A program made the translations under genes and the position numbers. The notes under the pieces were generated by a model. It had not been told where the DNA came from, ran no database searches, and was given only the letters and a program-made list of their open reading frames with translations. Shown here one piece after another: positions 1 through 9,210 of a DNA stretch of 64,000 bases. Location: assembly GCA_964368815.1 (NCBI GenBank), contig CAYJDA010000008.1, forward strand, positions 18,934 through 82,933, written 5' to 3'. Each line of letters begins with the position of its first letter. The first letter of the stretch is position 1. The stretch comes from CAYJBH01 sp964368815 (GTDB taxonomy: Bacteria; Bacillota; Clostridia; Oscillospirales; Ruminococcaceae).

Positions 1-1245
1 GAAGCCCTGAGCCACACTATATATATCACCGGTGATGTTGCCGGGTATTGTTGCTGCCGCCCAGTCATGAACACGTCCGTCTTGAATAATGTCGATCATT
101 GGCTGTGTTCCTGCATCTTTATAAACAACTTCGGTTATGCATGAAGGCGCACCGTCATTATCGCAGAATATTTGAGCATTCTCTGTTCTTGTTAGGAACT
201 CGAGGAACATTATACCTGCTTCCTTTTCAGCATCTGTTGCATGTGCTGAAAGTGCTACTGCGCTGTCGATACCGCTAAGTGTGTTTGTAGTTTCAACTGA
301 ATCATTTGGTATTGGGAATATGCCTAAATTAGCGTCAGGGTTTGCAATCATCATGGTTCCTCTTGAGTATGAACCTGTTGGTGTCATTGCGTATTTACCG
401 TTTGCGAATTCCTCCCAAAGAATGTTATGTGTTACGCCAAGTGCATCATCATTCGCATAGCTAAAGATTTCCAACATTTTTCTTGCAAACTCTTGGTATT
501 CGGCATTTCCTGTGAGAGTGGCTTCACCTGCAACAACGGCTTCTATTGTTTCAATACCTTCAGCCATGTATGCAACGTTCATACCCTGGAACATATGTCC
601 GATACGGCCCGGGTCTTTTGCATCTATACCCAATGGTTGCACGCCTGCAGCTTCAAGTGTCTCAAACACTTCGATAAGTTCGTCATGTGTTGTTGGTATT
701 TCTATTCCATGCTCTTCAAAAATATCTATGTTGTAGAAAATGCCATAGAAGTTATTTGAATAGGGTAGGGCATAAATTCCGCCGTTGTCTGATGTAGACA
801 TCTCGATAGCAGAAGGATTAACCCTTGAAAGGAAGTCTTGACCTGTAAGCTCTTCGATATATCCATTTTCAATTTTTGCCTCAAATTGAATTTGAGTTGG
901 GAAATCGGTGAAGATCGGCGGTATATCACCGGAGGCGATACGTGAAGTTAAAACTTCGCCAGGATCCGGAACCGTATTCATTTCGACTATGTACTGAGGA
1001 TATTCGGCATTAAAACGGTCTACAATTTCTTGATATCCCTTCTGTGGACCTTCCTCGCCTTTTTGTTGATAGTACTCAATTGTTAGAACTTCGCCTGCAG
1101 GCTCTTCTGCTGCATCTTCGGCGGTATCTTCGGTTGTTGCGGTGTCTGCAGTGTCTTCTGCAGGAGTTTCAGCCGGCTCGGATGAGCAGGAAACAAACGA
1201 TACTAGCATAATAGATGCAAGTAAAATAGCTAATAATTTTTTCAT
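1..1245 (-). CDS. Extracellular sugar-binding lipoprotein (ABC transporter), C-terminus outside window
   Basis: Substrate-binding protein of the family 1 carbohydrate ABC importers; it would be lipid-anchored outside the membrane and deliver a sugar to a permease pair. The 415 visible codons are open to the window edge, so the C-terminus is missing. Residues 1-20 are a lipoprotein signal peptide (MKKLLAILLASIMLVSFVSC) with the lipidated Cys at 20, followed by an acidic Ala/Glu/Thr linker to about residue 55 and then the periplasmic-binding fold. The start follows AGGAGGAAAAAGTT. It lies 21 nt behind the UroD-like gene and is probably co-transcribed with it; the permease genes would lie beyond the left edge. 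Substrate unknown. Confidence 0.88.
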   Translation of the reverse strand, partial: MKKLLAILLASIMLVSFVSCSSEPAETPAEDTADTATTEDTAEDAAEEPAGEVLTIEYYQQKGEEGPQKGYQEIVDRFNAEYPQYIVEMNTVPDPGEVLTSRIASGDIPPIFTDFPTQIQFEAKIENGYIEELTGQDFLSRVNPSAIEMSTSDNGGIYALPYSNNFYGIFYNIDIFEEHGIEIPTTHDELIEVFETLEAAGVQPLGIDAKDPGRIGHMFQGMNVAYMAEGIETIEAVVAGEATLTGNAEYQEFARKMLEIFSYANDDALGVTHNILWEEFANGKYAMTPTGSYSRGTMMIANPDANLGIFPIPNDSVETTNTLSGIDSAVALSAHATDAEKEAGIMFLEFLTRTENAQIFCDNDGAPSCITEVVYKDAGTQPMIDIIQDGRVHDWAAATIPGNITGDIYSVAQGF

Positions 1246-1266
1246 AACTTTTTCCTCCTAAATTTG

Positions 1267-2217
1267 TTACTTTATCGGATAATCGTGTGCCGCTTTAACT
1301 GCAACGGCAATCTTTTCGATACTTATGTTTTCGCCTTGAATTGTACAATCAGCACCTAACATAAGACCCTTTGTGCCAAAGCTGTCAATAATAGACTTAA
1401 CCTCAGCCCTAATGCTTTCATCGCTTCCGTTTAAAATATTGCCTTTGTTGTTCATGCCACCAAGAACTGGTTTTTTGAAATAATCACGCCCCCTTTCAAG
1501 TTCATAATGATTATCTTTAACCGACCAATTAACAATGTCGGACGGATAAACACCGTATCTGTCTATGTGTGATTTAAAATCGAAATCCGGCTCACCACAG
1601 ATATGAAGCATGTTATACTTGTCTGTTGCATTTTCTGCAACTTTCAAAATCTGAACATCATAAGGCATAACGAGCATTGCCCATTCGTCATATGTAAATC
1701 TGCCTACCTCGGCAAACTGACCTGAAAAATATATACCGTCTGCTCCGGCGTCCAAAAATCCTTTTGCCCAAAGCTCTAATTTATCAGCAATAATTTTAAT
1801 TCCAGCAGCTACCGCTTCGGGAGCAGTTTTGCAGTGTTCCATTAATATATCATCGCCAAATATCATTGAGGCAGCTTTAAATGGACTAAACATAGTTTGA
1901 AAAACGAGAACTTCGTTGCCAACATCCTTCTTTATTAGTTCAACAACCTCTTTTAATTTATTGAATGATTCACACTCTGTGCCGGGGAACTCGATTTTAT
2001 ACCAATCATCCGGCTCAACAACCTTACTGTTTGAAACGTACCGATAATCCTGCATTACCTTAATAACGTCCATGTCCGTCTCTCGGTAAAGTTTCAAATG
2101 AATTTCTGCCATTTCTTTTGGGGATAAACTGCCGGGATAGTGAAACCAAAAACCAGCCGGTATTTTATCCGGAATTTCATTTGACATCACCGCCTTAACT
2201 CTCTCCACTTTAGTCAT
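1267..2217 (-). CDS. Uroporphyrinogen decarboxylase-family protein, MtaA/CmuA-like
   Basis: A 316-residue UroD-fold protein. Unlike HemE it carries a His-x-Cys pair (H205, C207 in LHICGEPDF) and a late Cys (C291 in GADCTI). This matches the zinc ligands of MtaA/CmuA-type methylcobamide methyltransferases, so corrinoid-dependent methyl transfer or a related zinc reaction is more likely than haem synthesis. I chose the start at 2217 because AAAAGGAGAATGTTAC precedes it; an in-frame upstream ATG at 2268 has no ribosome binding site. It is the first gene of a pair with the sugar-binding lipoprotein. Many UroD-like paralogues in Clostridia sit beside sugar genes with unknown substrates, so the reaction stays open. 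A TATAAT-like box lies near 2285 on this strand. Confidence 0.75.
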   Translation of the reverse strand: MTKVERVKAVMSNEIPDKIPAGFWFHYPGSLSPKEMAEIHLKLYRETDMDVIKVMQDYRYVSNSKVVEPDDWYKIEFPGTECESFNKLKEVVELIKKDVGNEVLVFQTMFSPFKAASMIFGDDILMEHCKTAPEAVAAGIKIIADKLELWAKGFLDAGADGIYFSGQFAEVGRFTYDEWAMLVMPYDVQILKVAENATDKYNMLHICGEPDFDFKSHIDRYGVYPSDIVNWSVKDNHYELERGRDYFKKPVLGGMNNKGNILNGSDESIRAEVKSIIDSFGTKGLMLGADCTIQGENISIEKIAVAVKAAHDYPIK

Positions 2218-2432
2218 GTAACATTCTCCTTTTAGTTTTCCATAACATGTATTAATATGTTTGCACAATTAATAACATGCTAATATTATAATTGAAAAAA
2301 AATAACAATAATATGAAAATGTTTAGGTTTTTTACGGTGTATTCTTAGGTTTTAACACTAAACATTAACAAAGAAGAATGTTTTTGCACATAATGCACAA
2401 AGACGGTGCACGAAAAAGCTATATTTTTTCAG

Positions 2433-2481
2433 TAAAAAACAACCATAACAGCATATGTGATAATCTACTGTTTTGGTTGTT
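2433..2481 (-). terminator. Rho-independent terminator of the rnf operon
   Basis: Arms AACAACCAAAACAG and CTGTTATGGTTGTT (one mismatch) read on the minus strand and are followed by TTTTT. It lies just downstream of the rnfB stop. Confidence 0.7.
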
Positions 2482-2505
2482 ATTAATAATAATGGTTAAT
2501 TAGGA

Positions 2506-3306
2506 CTATACAACGATTCCGGAAATACATTTAACAGGACAGTTTTCGGCACATTTTGCGCATCCGATACATAGCTCATGGTCAATGATTGCATTGTTAT
2601 CGGTAACTGATATTGCTTTTTCTTCGGTAGGACATACTTTAGAGCACTTCATACATCCTATGCACCCGGCACTACATGCCTTGCGGGTGATGTTGCCTCT
2701 ATCTTTATTTGCACATAGTACGATTGGCTTTTGGTTGTCGGTAACAAGCGAAATTATTTTTTTAGGACATGCTTCGATACATGCACCACAGCCGGAACAT
2801 TTGTTCATATCAATTGTAGCAAGACCGTTATCAACAGTAATAGCGTCAAACTTACATACAATTTTACAGTCTCCATATCCCAGACAGCCATAGCCGCAGG
2901 TGCTTCTACCACCAAACAGGGTAGCACAGGCTTCACAGCTAATCACACCGCTATATAAATATTTGTCACTTGTATTGTCGTAATTTCCCTGACATCTGAT
3001 TACTGCCTTTTTGGTTACTACCGCATCAACAATAACTCCCATACATTCACCAAGCATAGATGCAACTGAATTTCCACCGGGAGTACATAAATTTAGTTTG
3101 GTTTCCTTTTCTGTAGAAATAGCCGAAGCATAGTCGGCACAACCGGCATACCCGCAAGCGCCACAGTTTGCCCCGGGCAAGGCATCTTCGAGTTGCTGCG
3201 CCTTCTCATCTTTTGGCACAGAAAAAAGCTCTGAAAATACAACCAAAACAACGGCGCCAACAGCCCCAACACCGACTATTACTGCAATCGGTATAATTAT
3301 AGTCAT
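2506..3306 (-). CDS. rnfB: Rnf complex subunit B (ferredoxin-type electron entry)
   Basis: RnfB takes electrons from reduced ferredoxin and passes them into the membrane-bound Rnf complex, which drives NAD+ reduction and pumps Na+ or H+. The 266 residues begin with one membrane anchor (about 3-27). Next comes the RnfB four-Cys cluster in ANCGACGYAGC, then paired 4Fe-4S motifs at the C-terminus (CSGCGACIEACP, CIGCMKCSKVCP, CIGCAKCAENCP). The start has AGGAGGGTAAC before it. It is the last gene of the operon, 9 nt after rnfA, and is followed by a terminator. Confidence 0.95.
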   Translation of the reverse strand: MTIIIPIAVIVGVGAVGAVVLVVFSELFSVPKDEKAQQLEDALPGANCGACGYAGCADYASAISTEKETKLNLCTPGGNSVASMLGECMGVIVDAVVTKKAVIRCQGNYDNTSDKYLYSGVISCEACATLFGGRSTCGYGCLGYGDCKIVCKFDAITVDNGLATIDMNKCSGCGACIEACPKKIISLVTDNQKPIVLCANKDRGNITRKACSAGCIGCMKCSKVCPTEEKAISVTDNNAIIDHELCIGCAKCAENCPVKCISGIVV

Positions 3307-3315
3307 GTTACCCTC

Positions 3316-3912
3316 CTAAACCTGAAAAATATTTTCTATTATGCCGCCAAATCCCATAAAGGAGATAGACACTATGCTTGCAGATACAAGTGTTATCGGA
3401 AGTCCAACAAAAGCCTTTGGCGGATTTGAGTTTTCCAACCTTCTACGAACTCCGGCAAACATTACCATTGCAAGCATGAAGCCAAGCCCTGCACCGGCGG
3501 CACAAACAATGCTTTCAACAAAATTATATCCGTTTTCAATATTTAACAGCGTTACACCGAGGATAGCACAGTTAGTTGTTATAAGGGGGAGGTAGATTCC
3601 GAGAGAGTTATAAAGCGGTGGTATAAACTTTTTTAGTAGTATTTCAACAAGCTGCACCAACGTAGCAATAACTAGGATGAAGCTAATTGTAGAAAGGTAT
3701 TCAAGTCCGTTAGGGTAGAGGATATAGGTGTATATTGGGTGGGTAACCGCTGTAGCAAGAACCATAACAGCAATAACAGCACAGCTCATACCAAAAGCAG
3801 AATCCAACTTTTTAGATACACCGAGGAAGGGGCAGATTCCGAGAAACTTAACCAGTACATAGTTATCCACAAGAATCATTCCGAAAAACACTACGGCAAG
3901 TTCAGCTCCCAT
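3316..3912 (-). CDS. rnfA: Rnf complex subunit A
   Basis: Integral membrane subunit of the Rnf complex, about six helices over 198 residues, the normal family length. RnfA and RnfE are homologous inverted partners that hold a membrane-embedded iron-sulfur centre; the Cys of GICPFLGVSK near residue 27 and of TNCAILGV near 113 fit the ligand positions. Its ATG overlaps the rnfE stop by one base (TAATG), which indicates translational coupling. GGAGGAAGAATA precedes the start. Confidence 0.95.
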   Translation of the reverse strand: MGAELAVVFFGMILVDNYVLVKFLGICPFLGVSKKLDSAFGMSCAVIAVMVLATAVTHPIYTYILYPNGLEYLSTISFILVIATLVQLVEILLKKFIPPLYNSLGIYLPLITTNCAILGVTLLNIENGYNFVESIVCAAGAGLGFMLAMVMFAGVRRRLENSNPPKAFVGLPITLVSASIVSISFMGFGGIIENIFQV

Positions 3913-4718
3913 TATTCTTCCTCCTTTATTAAATCATCAATAGGCTCAACTGTATTATTGTTAGCCTGCTCTATGGTGGTTGCAATAACATCGGTGGAGT
4001 GTTTGGCCTCCGGAATATTTTCGGATACAGCAGTTTTTAAACCACCTTCTTTTTCAAAGGCAGGACATCCATTTTCGTTGGGACACCCAATACAGCTGTG
4101 CCCCTTAGGCGCCGGCCCAAAAAATGGAATTTTTTCTAATTGTAATGCTAAAGCAATTAGTATACCATATACGAAAAACCCACCGGCCGGAGCCGCAAAT
4201 ATTGCCATTGGTTCGATAAATCCGTTTGTAATAGAAGCGGAAAAAAGTGTGCCTGCTCCCAGAAGCTCTCTTATTCCACCCATCAACAGTAAAGTAATGG
4301 TAAAGCCAATGCCCATCGATATCCCATCGATTGCACTGTAAAACACAGTGTTTTTTGAGGCGAACATTTCAGCTCTACCAAGAATCACACAGTTAACCAC
4401 TATTAATGGCAAGAAAATTCCGAGCGATGCATCAAGTTCCGGAAGAAATGCCTTAACAAACATCTGCACCACAGTAACAAATGTGGCAATAATGGTAATA
4501 TATGCAGGTATTCGAACTTTATCGGGAATAATGTTTCTTAACGCCGACACAACTATATTGGAGCATATTAAAACAAACGTTGCGGCAAGTCCCATTCCAA
4601 GTCCGTTAAATGCTGAGGTAGTTACAGCAAGGGTTGGACAAACTCCGATAATTAAACGCAGTACAGGATTTTCGAGCAGAATACCCTTAACAAATAAATC
4701 TTTTACCTTATCTACCAT
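3912..4718 (-). CDS. rnfE: Rnf complex subunit E with C-terminal Cys-containing extension
   Basis: Membrane partner of RnfA (268 residues; the core helices end near 205). Conserved Cys motifs IGVCPTLAVT near residue 27 and VNCVILGRA near 115 match the shared RnfA/RnfE iron-sulfur site. After the last helix comes a soluble tail of about 60 residues with a Cys cluster (HSCIGCPNENGCPAF) and a very acidic end. Many RnfE proteins lack such a long tail. GAGGAGGAATAAGGC precedes the ATG. It lies between rnfG and rnfA in the operon. Confidence 0.93.
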   Translation of the reverse strand: MVDKVKDLFVKGILLENPVLRLIIGVCPTLAVTTSAFNGLGMGLAATFVLICSNIVVSALRNIIPDKVRIPAYITIIATFVTVVQMFVKAFLPELDASLGIFLPLIVVNCVILGRAEMFASKNTVFYSAIDGISMGIGFTITLLLMGGIRELLGAGTLFSASITNGFIEPMAIFAAPAGGFFVYGILIALALQLEKIPFFGPAPKGHSCIGCPNENGCPAFEKEGGLKTAVSENIPEAKHSTDVIATTIEQANNNTVEPIDDLIKEEE

Positions 4719-4721
4719 GCC

Positions 4722-5930
4722 TTATTCCTCCTCTGCGGTTATATCGATAATTACAGTAAGAGCTTTATTAACCGATTCATATACAGCACCGGACGAATAG
4801 GTTGCACCGCTGATGCCATCATAATCCGTATCTGCAAGTACAGTTGTAAGGCCAATAAACTGTTCTATAAAATCTTCTTCGTAAATTCTGTCGCCTATGC
4901 CGGGTGTTTCACTATTATCCCCGATTGCTATAGCAGTGAGAGTGCCTTCTGCATCAAAGGCTACAATAATAGGAACATCTCCGCCATATCCCTTAGAGGC
5001 AACAGTAACAATATATCCGGCTGTATCCTCACCTGTAGTAGCTTTGTATGCAGCGTTAATCATTGTTGCGGAATCACCCGTTAGCTCGATGTTAACAAAG
5101 TCGTCGGCCTGTGGAATTAGGAGTCTCATATTACTCTGCTCGGCGGACAAAGTGTTGGCTTCAATAATAGGAGCTGTGAGCTGGTTTGTAAGGCTTAATA
5201 AGAGTGCAGCAACCATACATATAGCGCATAGAATACCAACCGGCATCAACCTGTCTCGCCAAACCTCATTAATTGGTGCAGTAACAGATGCTTCGCTCTG
5301 TTCTAAACTTTCCTTTTCGGTAATATTATCATTGCTTAACATGTCTTCGGCTATAGCTTGTTCCTCAGAACTTTCTTCCTGTGACACAATTTCATTATCT
5401 TCAACTTCGGCTTCTTCGATTGCTTCTTCGCAAACAACATCACTGCAATCGTCAACCGTTTCAACGACTTCTGAAATATCAGCCTGCTCTGATTCGTCGG
5501 CGTCAGAAACGTCATCTGCTTGCTCTGATTCGTCGACGTCAGAAACTTCATCAGACTGTTCCGATTCCGCTTCACTGGATATTTCATTTACAGTTACATC
5601 ATCTTCAATTTTATCAGATGATGTTTCCGGTTCGGCTTCGTCGGTAGTATCTTCAGGCAAAAGCGAATTTTCAACTTCGCTCTCCTCGGAATCATCAGCC
5701 TTTACTATTATAAGATCTTCCGCTGAAGAATCTTCTAAAGTAATTTCTTCGGTAGCCACATCAGATTCCTTGTCCACTAATATGGGGTCAGAATCGGTTA
5801 TTGTCTGTTCCGAATTTGAATCTTGCTCGGGCACAGAAACGTCCGAAGTTATTTCGGCAGCATCTTCAGTTGTTATTTGGTTTATAGTCAGGTTTTCGTT
5901 TTCATTTTTTTTATTTTTTGAACTTGGCAA
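4722..5930 (-). CDS. rnfG: Rnf complex subunit G with a 220-residue acidic N-terminal extension
   Basis: RnfG carries covalently bound FMN and passes electrons on the outer face of the membrane. The normal RnfG domain covers residues 225-402: one helix at about 228-250, then the FMN-binding domain with the ApbE-type flavinylation motif DGISGATYSS (acceptor Thr about 377). Residues 1-220 are extra, low in complexity and dominated by Glu, Asp and Ser. A 12-residue tandem repeat sits at about 127-150 (DVSDADESEQAD type). The TTG start at 5930 has AGGAGGTAAAGGA before it and overlaps the rnfD end by 20 nt. The extension would lie in the cytoplasm if the usual topology holds. Confidence 0.92.
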   Translation of the reverse strand: MPSSKNKKNENENLTINQITTEDAAEITSDVSVPEQDSNSEQTITDSDPILVDKESDVATEEITLEDSSAEDLIIVKADDSEESEVENSLLPEDTTDEAEPETSSDKIEDDVTVNEISSEAESEQSDEVSDVDESEQADDVSDADESEQADISEVVETVDDCSDVVCEEAIEEAEVEDNEIVSQEESSEEQAIAEDMLSNDNITEKESLEQSEASVTAPINEVWRDRLMPVGILCAICMVAALLLSLTNQLTAPIIEANTLSAEQSNMRLLIPQADDFVNIELTGDSATMINAAYKATTGEDTAGYIVTVASKGYGGDVPIIVAFDAEGTLTAIAIGDNSETPGIGDRIYEEDFIEQFIGLTTVLADTDYDGISGATYSSGAVYESVNKALTVIIDITAEEE

Positions 5931-6879
5931 ATCCTTTACCTCCTAATACCCGTTGACGTGTCAGCTTATTTATGAAAGGAACAAGTATGTTCATTACCAT
6001 TATTGCGTAAGAAACACCTTCAGTCATGTTGCCGTAATTTCGTATTAATCCGGTAATTAAACCAAGACCAATGCCGTAGATGATTTTACCTTTTAAAGTA
6101 TATGGCGAGGTTGTATAATCGGTAGCCATGAAAAAAGCACCCAGCATAAGTCCGCCGCCGGCAAACTCTAACACAACATTTCCAAAAAGCTGAGTTGCCG
6201 AAGTACTGTCGCCAGTAATAAATGGAAAAGCCAGCACAACCAAAATATAGCTTAATGGAATAGCAGGGGATATAACCCTCGACATAATCAAATAGATACC
6301 ACCCATTAATAGCGCTATAGTACTTGTTTCACCAAGAACTCCACTATGAGTTCCTATTAGCAGATCAAGATACTGCACACTAACCGTCTCTGCAGCTACA
6401 AAAGGGGTAGCCCCGGCAAGGGCTTCTACCGAAGTTACCGACGGAACATAAGGGTAATTTGTCATAGCAGAGGTAAACGATAATGCAAGAACCATTCTAC
6501 CGACTATTGCCGGATTTGCAAAGTTGGTACCTATACCACCAAACAACATTTTAACAATGATTATTGCTACAAATGAACCGATTATTGCCATCCAAATAGG
6601 TAGAGTAGACGGAAAATTGAAAGCTAACAGTACACCGGTAACAACCGCCGACAGGTCTCCTATCGTTTGTGGTTTTTTCATTACTATTGCCCATATAGCT
6701 TCAAAGGCAACCGAGGCCGATACTGTAACACAAATTAATATAGCGGCATCTATACCAAAAATCAGTATAGAAGCAACCGTTGCAGGCAATAACGCAAGGA
6801 GAACCTTAAACATTATCTGCCTTGTTGTTATTCCATCTCTAATGTGAGGCGATGAGCTCGCCCAAAGTCTATCATACAT
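5911..6879 (-). CDS. rnfD: Rnf complex subunit D
   Basis: Membrane subunit of 322 residues with about nine helices, homologous to NqrB. It binds FMN covalently at a threonine; the motif ALAGATPF puts the acceptor at about Thr158. The Rnf complex couples ferredoxin:NAD+ oxidoreduction to ion transport. GGAGTTAATT precedes the ATG, 2 nt after the rnfC stop. Its last residues are encoded over the rnfG ribosome binding site. No apbE flavin transferase is present in the window, so flavinylation must be provided from elsewhere. Confidence 0.95.
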   Translation of the reverse strand: MYDRLWASSSPHIRDGITTRQIMFKVLLALLPATVASILIFGIDAAILICVTVSASVAFEAIWAIVMKKPQTIGDLSAVVTGVLLAFNFPSTLPIWMAIIGSFVAIIIVKMLFGGIGTNFANPAIVGRMVLALSFTSAMTNYPYVPSVTSVEALAGATPFVAAETVSVQYLDLLIGTHSGVLGETSTIALLMGGIYLIMSRVISPAIPLSYILVVLAFPFITGDSTSATQLFGNVVLEFAGGGLMLGAFFMATDYTTSPYTLKGKIIYGIGLGLITGLIRNYGNMTEGVSYAIMVMNILVPFINKLTRQRVLGGKGFAKFKK

Positions 6880-6881
6880 AA

Positions 6882-8186
6882 TTAACTCCTTCCTCTTTGC
6901 ATAACCTTAGCTAGCTTCATCGTAGGAGTTAGTGGTCGCTTAGCAGGACAGGTAAATGAACAGCACCCACATTCTATACATGATGCAATGTTCAATGCAG
7001 TAAGTTCTTTTATATCTTCGATTTCGTAGCTGTTCGAGATTTCAACCGGAGAAAGGCCCATAGGACATCCCGAGATACAACGGGCACAGTTAATGCATTG
7101 AGTGGTAATCGGTGGTCTTGCAAGTCGTTCAGACAAAACTAATACCGAGTTGGTTTGCTTTTGAATAGGCAGATCAGGTGAAGGGATGGTTGAACCCATC
7201 ATGGGCCCACCCATAATTAGCTTACCAATCGGCTTAGAAGGACCGCCGCATTGTTCAATAATATCCTTAATAGGTGTTCCGATGATAACATCTAAATTTT
7301 GAGGGTTTGCAATGGCGTCACCATCCACCGTTATCCTTTTTTTGATAAGCGGAATACCGGTTTCAATATATTTTGAGATGAATGAAATTGTTGCTACATT
7401 TAAAACAATAACACCAACGTCGGATGGTAACCCTCCAACTGGCACTTCTCGACCGGTTAAGGTTTCTATTAAAACCTTTTCAGCGCCTTGAGGATAACGG
7501 CTCTCAAGCGGAACAACCGAAATGCTTTTATCACCTGCAGCAAGGCTGAATAACAGATCGATTGCTTCGGGCTTGTTGTTTTCGACCCCTATCAATATTT
7601 TTTTGATACCTAAAAAGCGTTTAACAAGAACAATTCCCGCCATGACATGATCGGGACATTCAAGAATTTCACGGTTATCAGCAGTAATATATGGTTCACA
7701 TTCCGCGGCATTAATAATTAAAGTATCAATAGCAGTAAGATTTTTTGGTGAAAGCTTTACTGCAGTGGGGAAGCCGGCCCCCCCAAGGCCCACAAGCCCA
7801 CTGGCGGCAACAGCCTTAACAAAGCTGTCGTAATCGTTAACCTGTGGCGGTGCAATATCTGTCGACATGGTTTGCGCTTTGTCAGATTCTATAACAATAC
7901 ACTTTTCTTTACCAGAAATGAACTGCATCTCTGTAATATCTTTAACCTTGCCGGAGACACCGCTAAAAATAGGGCTTGATACAAAACCACCGGCCTCGGC
8001 TACCTTTGTTCCGACACAGACTTCATCCCCTTTTTTAACAATAGGAGTTGTTGGAGCACCTATATGTTGACGCAATGGAAGATATATTAATTCCGGTATC
8101 AACATATAACGAGTCCGGCAGGATTCCGTATGTTTGTTATGTGGTGTATGCACACCTTCAGCACTTCGCCATAGTTTTTTAAACAA
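6882..8186 (-). CDS. rnfC: Rnf complex subunit C (NADH-binding)
   Basis: Soluble subunit that binds FMN and NADH and exchanges electrons with NAD+. The 434 residues show the glycine-rich nucleotide site (GLGGAGFPTAVKLSP near 135) and two 4Fe-4S motifs at the C-terminus (CINCARCISGCP and CIECGCCSFTCP), as in other RnfC proteins. The start is TTG at 8186 behind GAGAGGTGCGGA. It is the first gene of the rnf operon, with a promoter candidate at 8263-8292. Confidence 0.95.
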   Translation of the reverse strand: MFKKLWRSAEGVHTPHNKHTESCRTRYMLIPELIYLPLRQHIGAPTTPIVKKGDEVCVGTKVAEAGGFVSSPIFSGVSGKVKDITEMQFISGKEKCIVIESDKAQTMSTDIAPPQVNDYDSFVKAVAASGLVGLGGAGFPTAVKLSPKNLTAIDTLIINAAECEPYITADNREILECPDHVMAGIVLVKRFLGIKKILIGVENNKPEAIDLLFSLAAGDKSISVVPLESRYPQGAEKVLIETLTGREVPVGGLPSDVGVIVLNVATISFISKYIETGIPLIKKRITVDGDAIANPQNLDVIIGTPIKDIIEQCGGPSKPIGKLIMGGPMMGSTIPSPDLPIQKQTNSVLVLSERLARPPITTQCINCARCISGCPMGLSPVEISNSYEIEDIKELTALNIASCIECGCCSFTCPAKRPLTPTMKLAKVMQRGRS

Positions 8187-8262
8187 TCCGCACCTCTCAA
8201 TTGCATCATTCTTTTTATATTTTCCACTACGTTATATCAGCACATAGTGTTAATTTATTAGT

Positions 8263-8292
8263 ATAGTATCGCAGGTATTCCTTATCCGTCAA
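8263..8292 (-). promoter_or_regulatory. Candidate sigma-A promoter of the rnf operon
   Basis: TTGACG, 18-nt spacer, TACTAT on the minus strand, about 80 nt before the rnfC start. The -35 lies in a short inverted repeat (TCCGCTTGACGGA). Confidence 0.45.
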
Positions 8293-8434
8293 GCGGACAA
8301 GTGAGTATTAATTAAAATCAGCACAAAAAATAATTATTTATAACATAAATAATTACTACTCCTTATTCTATCACTAAAAAAACACATTTGCAACCTAAAT
8401 ATTCAAATAATACAAGAATAAATAAAATTTTGGG

Positions 8435-8440
8435 TATAAT
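8435..8440 (+). promoter_or_regulatory. Candidate -10 box before the ClpP-like gene
   Basis: A perfect TATAAT 41 nt before the start; the -35 region (TACAAG at 8411-8416) is poor. Confidence 0.3.
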
Positions 8441-8481
8441 AATAACGGTTAAGTGCTTTCGAAAAAAAGGATGGTAAATAA

Positions 8482-9198
8482 ATGCAGGAAAATCGTGGTA
8501 ATGAAACTATTATTGAAAATGGAAGCATTTTTAAAACGAAAGGTAGACGAGCTATTCACTGTTTAACCGTTATCGGACAGGTTGAAGGACATACAATAGC
8601 TCCTCAAAGCCAGAAAACAACCAAGTATGAACATGTAATCCCACAGCTTATTGCAATAGAGGAAGATCCTGAAATAGATGGTCTTCTTGTAATATTGAAC
8701 ACGGTAGGAGGTGATGTTGAAGCCGGATTGGCATTAGCCGAGTTAATTGCAGGAGTTCAGAAACCATCTGCATCGCTGGTTTTGGGTGGAGGGCATTCCA
8801 TAGGTATACCTCTTGCAGTAAGTGCCGATTGTAGCTTCATTGTTCCGACAGCTTCAATGACTGTTCACCCAGTAAGACATTCCGGAACACTTCTCGCTGT
8901 TCCACAAAGCCTTGAATACCTAAAGGAGATACAAAATAGGATTACCGGCTTTGTTGCAAGAAATTCAAATATTACCGAAAAACGTCTTTGTGAGCTCATG
9001 ATGAACACCGACCAACTTGTTATGGACATCGGCACCGTGCTTAATGGCGCGGTAGCGGTGGAAGAAGGATTGATAGACAGGCTCGGAACGCTATCCGACG
9101 CACTGAATTTCCTTTATACAATGGCGGATAAAATGGATCCTAAAATAGAAAATCCAAAACCTCAAAAAAAGAGAAGCTCACAAAAGAAAAAAACGTAA
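8482..9198 (+). CDS. tepA: ClpP-class serine protease, TepA-like
   Basis: A 238-residue protein of the ClpP/crotonase fold, closest in layout to TepA (YmfB) of Bacillus, a ClpP-like cytoplasmic protein linked to protein export and usually encoded near ftsK/spoIIIE. The catalytic Ser lies in GGGHSIG (about S106) and the catalytic His in TVHPVRHSG (about H129); ILNTVGGDVEAG matches the ClpP N-terminal oligomer loop. The C-terminus ends in a Lys-rich tail. AAAAAGGATGGTAAATA precedes the ATG. A terminator follows, so it seems to be a single-gene unit divergent from rnf. Confidence 0.82.
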   Translation: MQENRGNETIIENGSIFKTKGRRAIHCLTVIGQVEGHTIAPQSQKTTKYEHVIPQLIAIEEDPEIDGLLVILNTVGGDVEAGLALAELIAGVQKPSASLVLGGGHSIGIPLAVSADCSFIVPTASMTVHPVRHSGTLLAVPQSLEYLKEIQNRITGFVARNSNITEKRLCELMMNTDQLVMDIGTVLNGAVAVEEGLIDRLGTLSDALNFLYTMADKMDPKIENPKPQKKRSSQKKKT

Positions 9199-9210
9199 GC
9201 TCAGATAGGA

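Noticed and set aside
4897..5946. 349-codon open frame antisense to rnfG
   Set aside because: It is a shadow caused by the Glu/Asp/Ser-rich extension of RnfG; no ribosome binding site.
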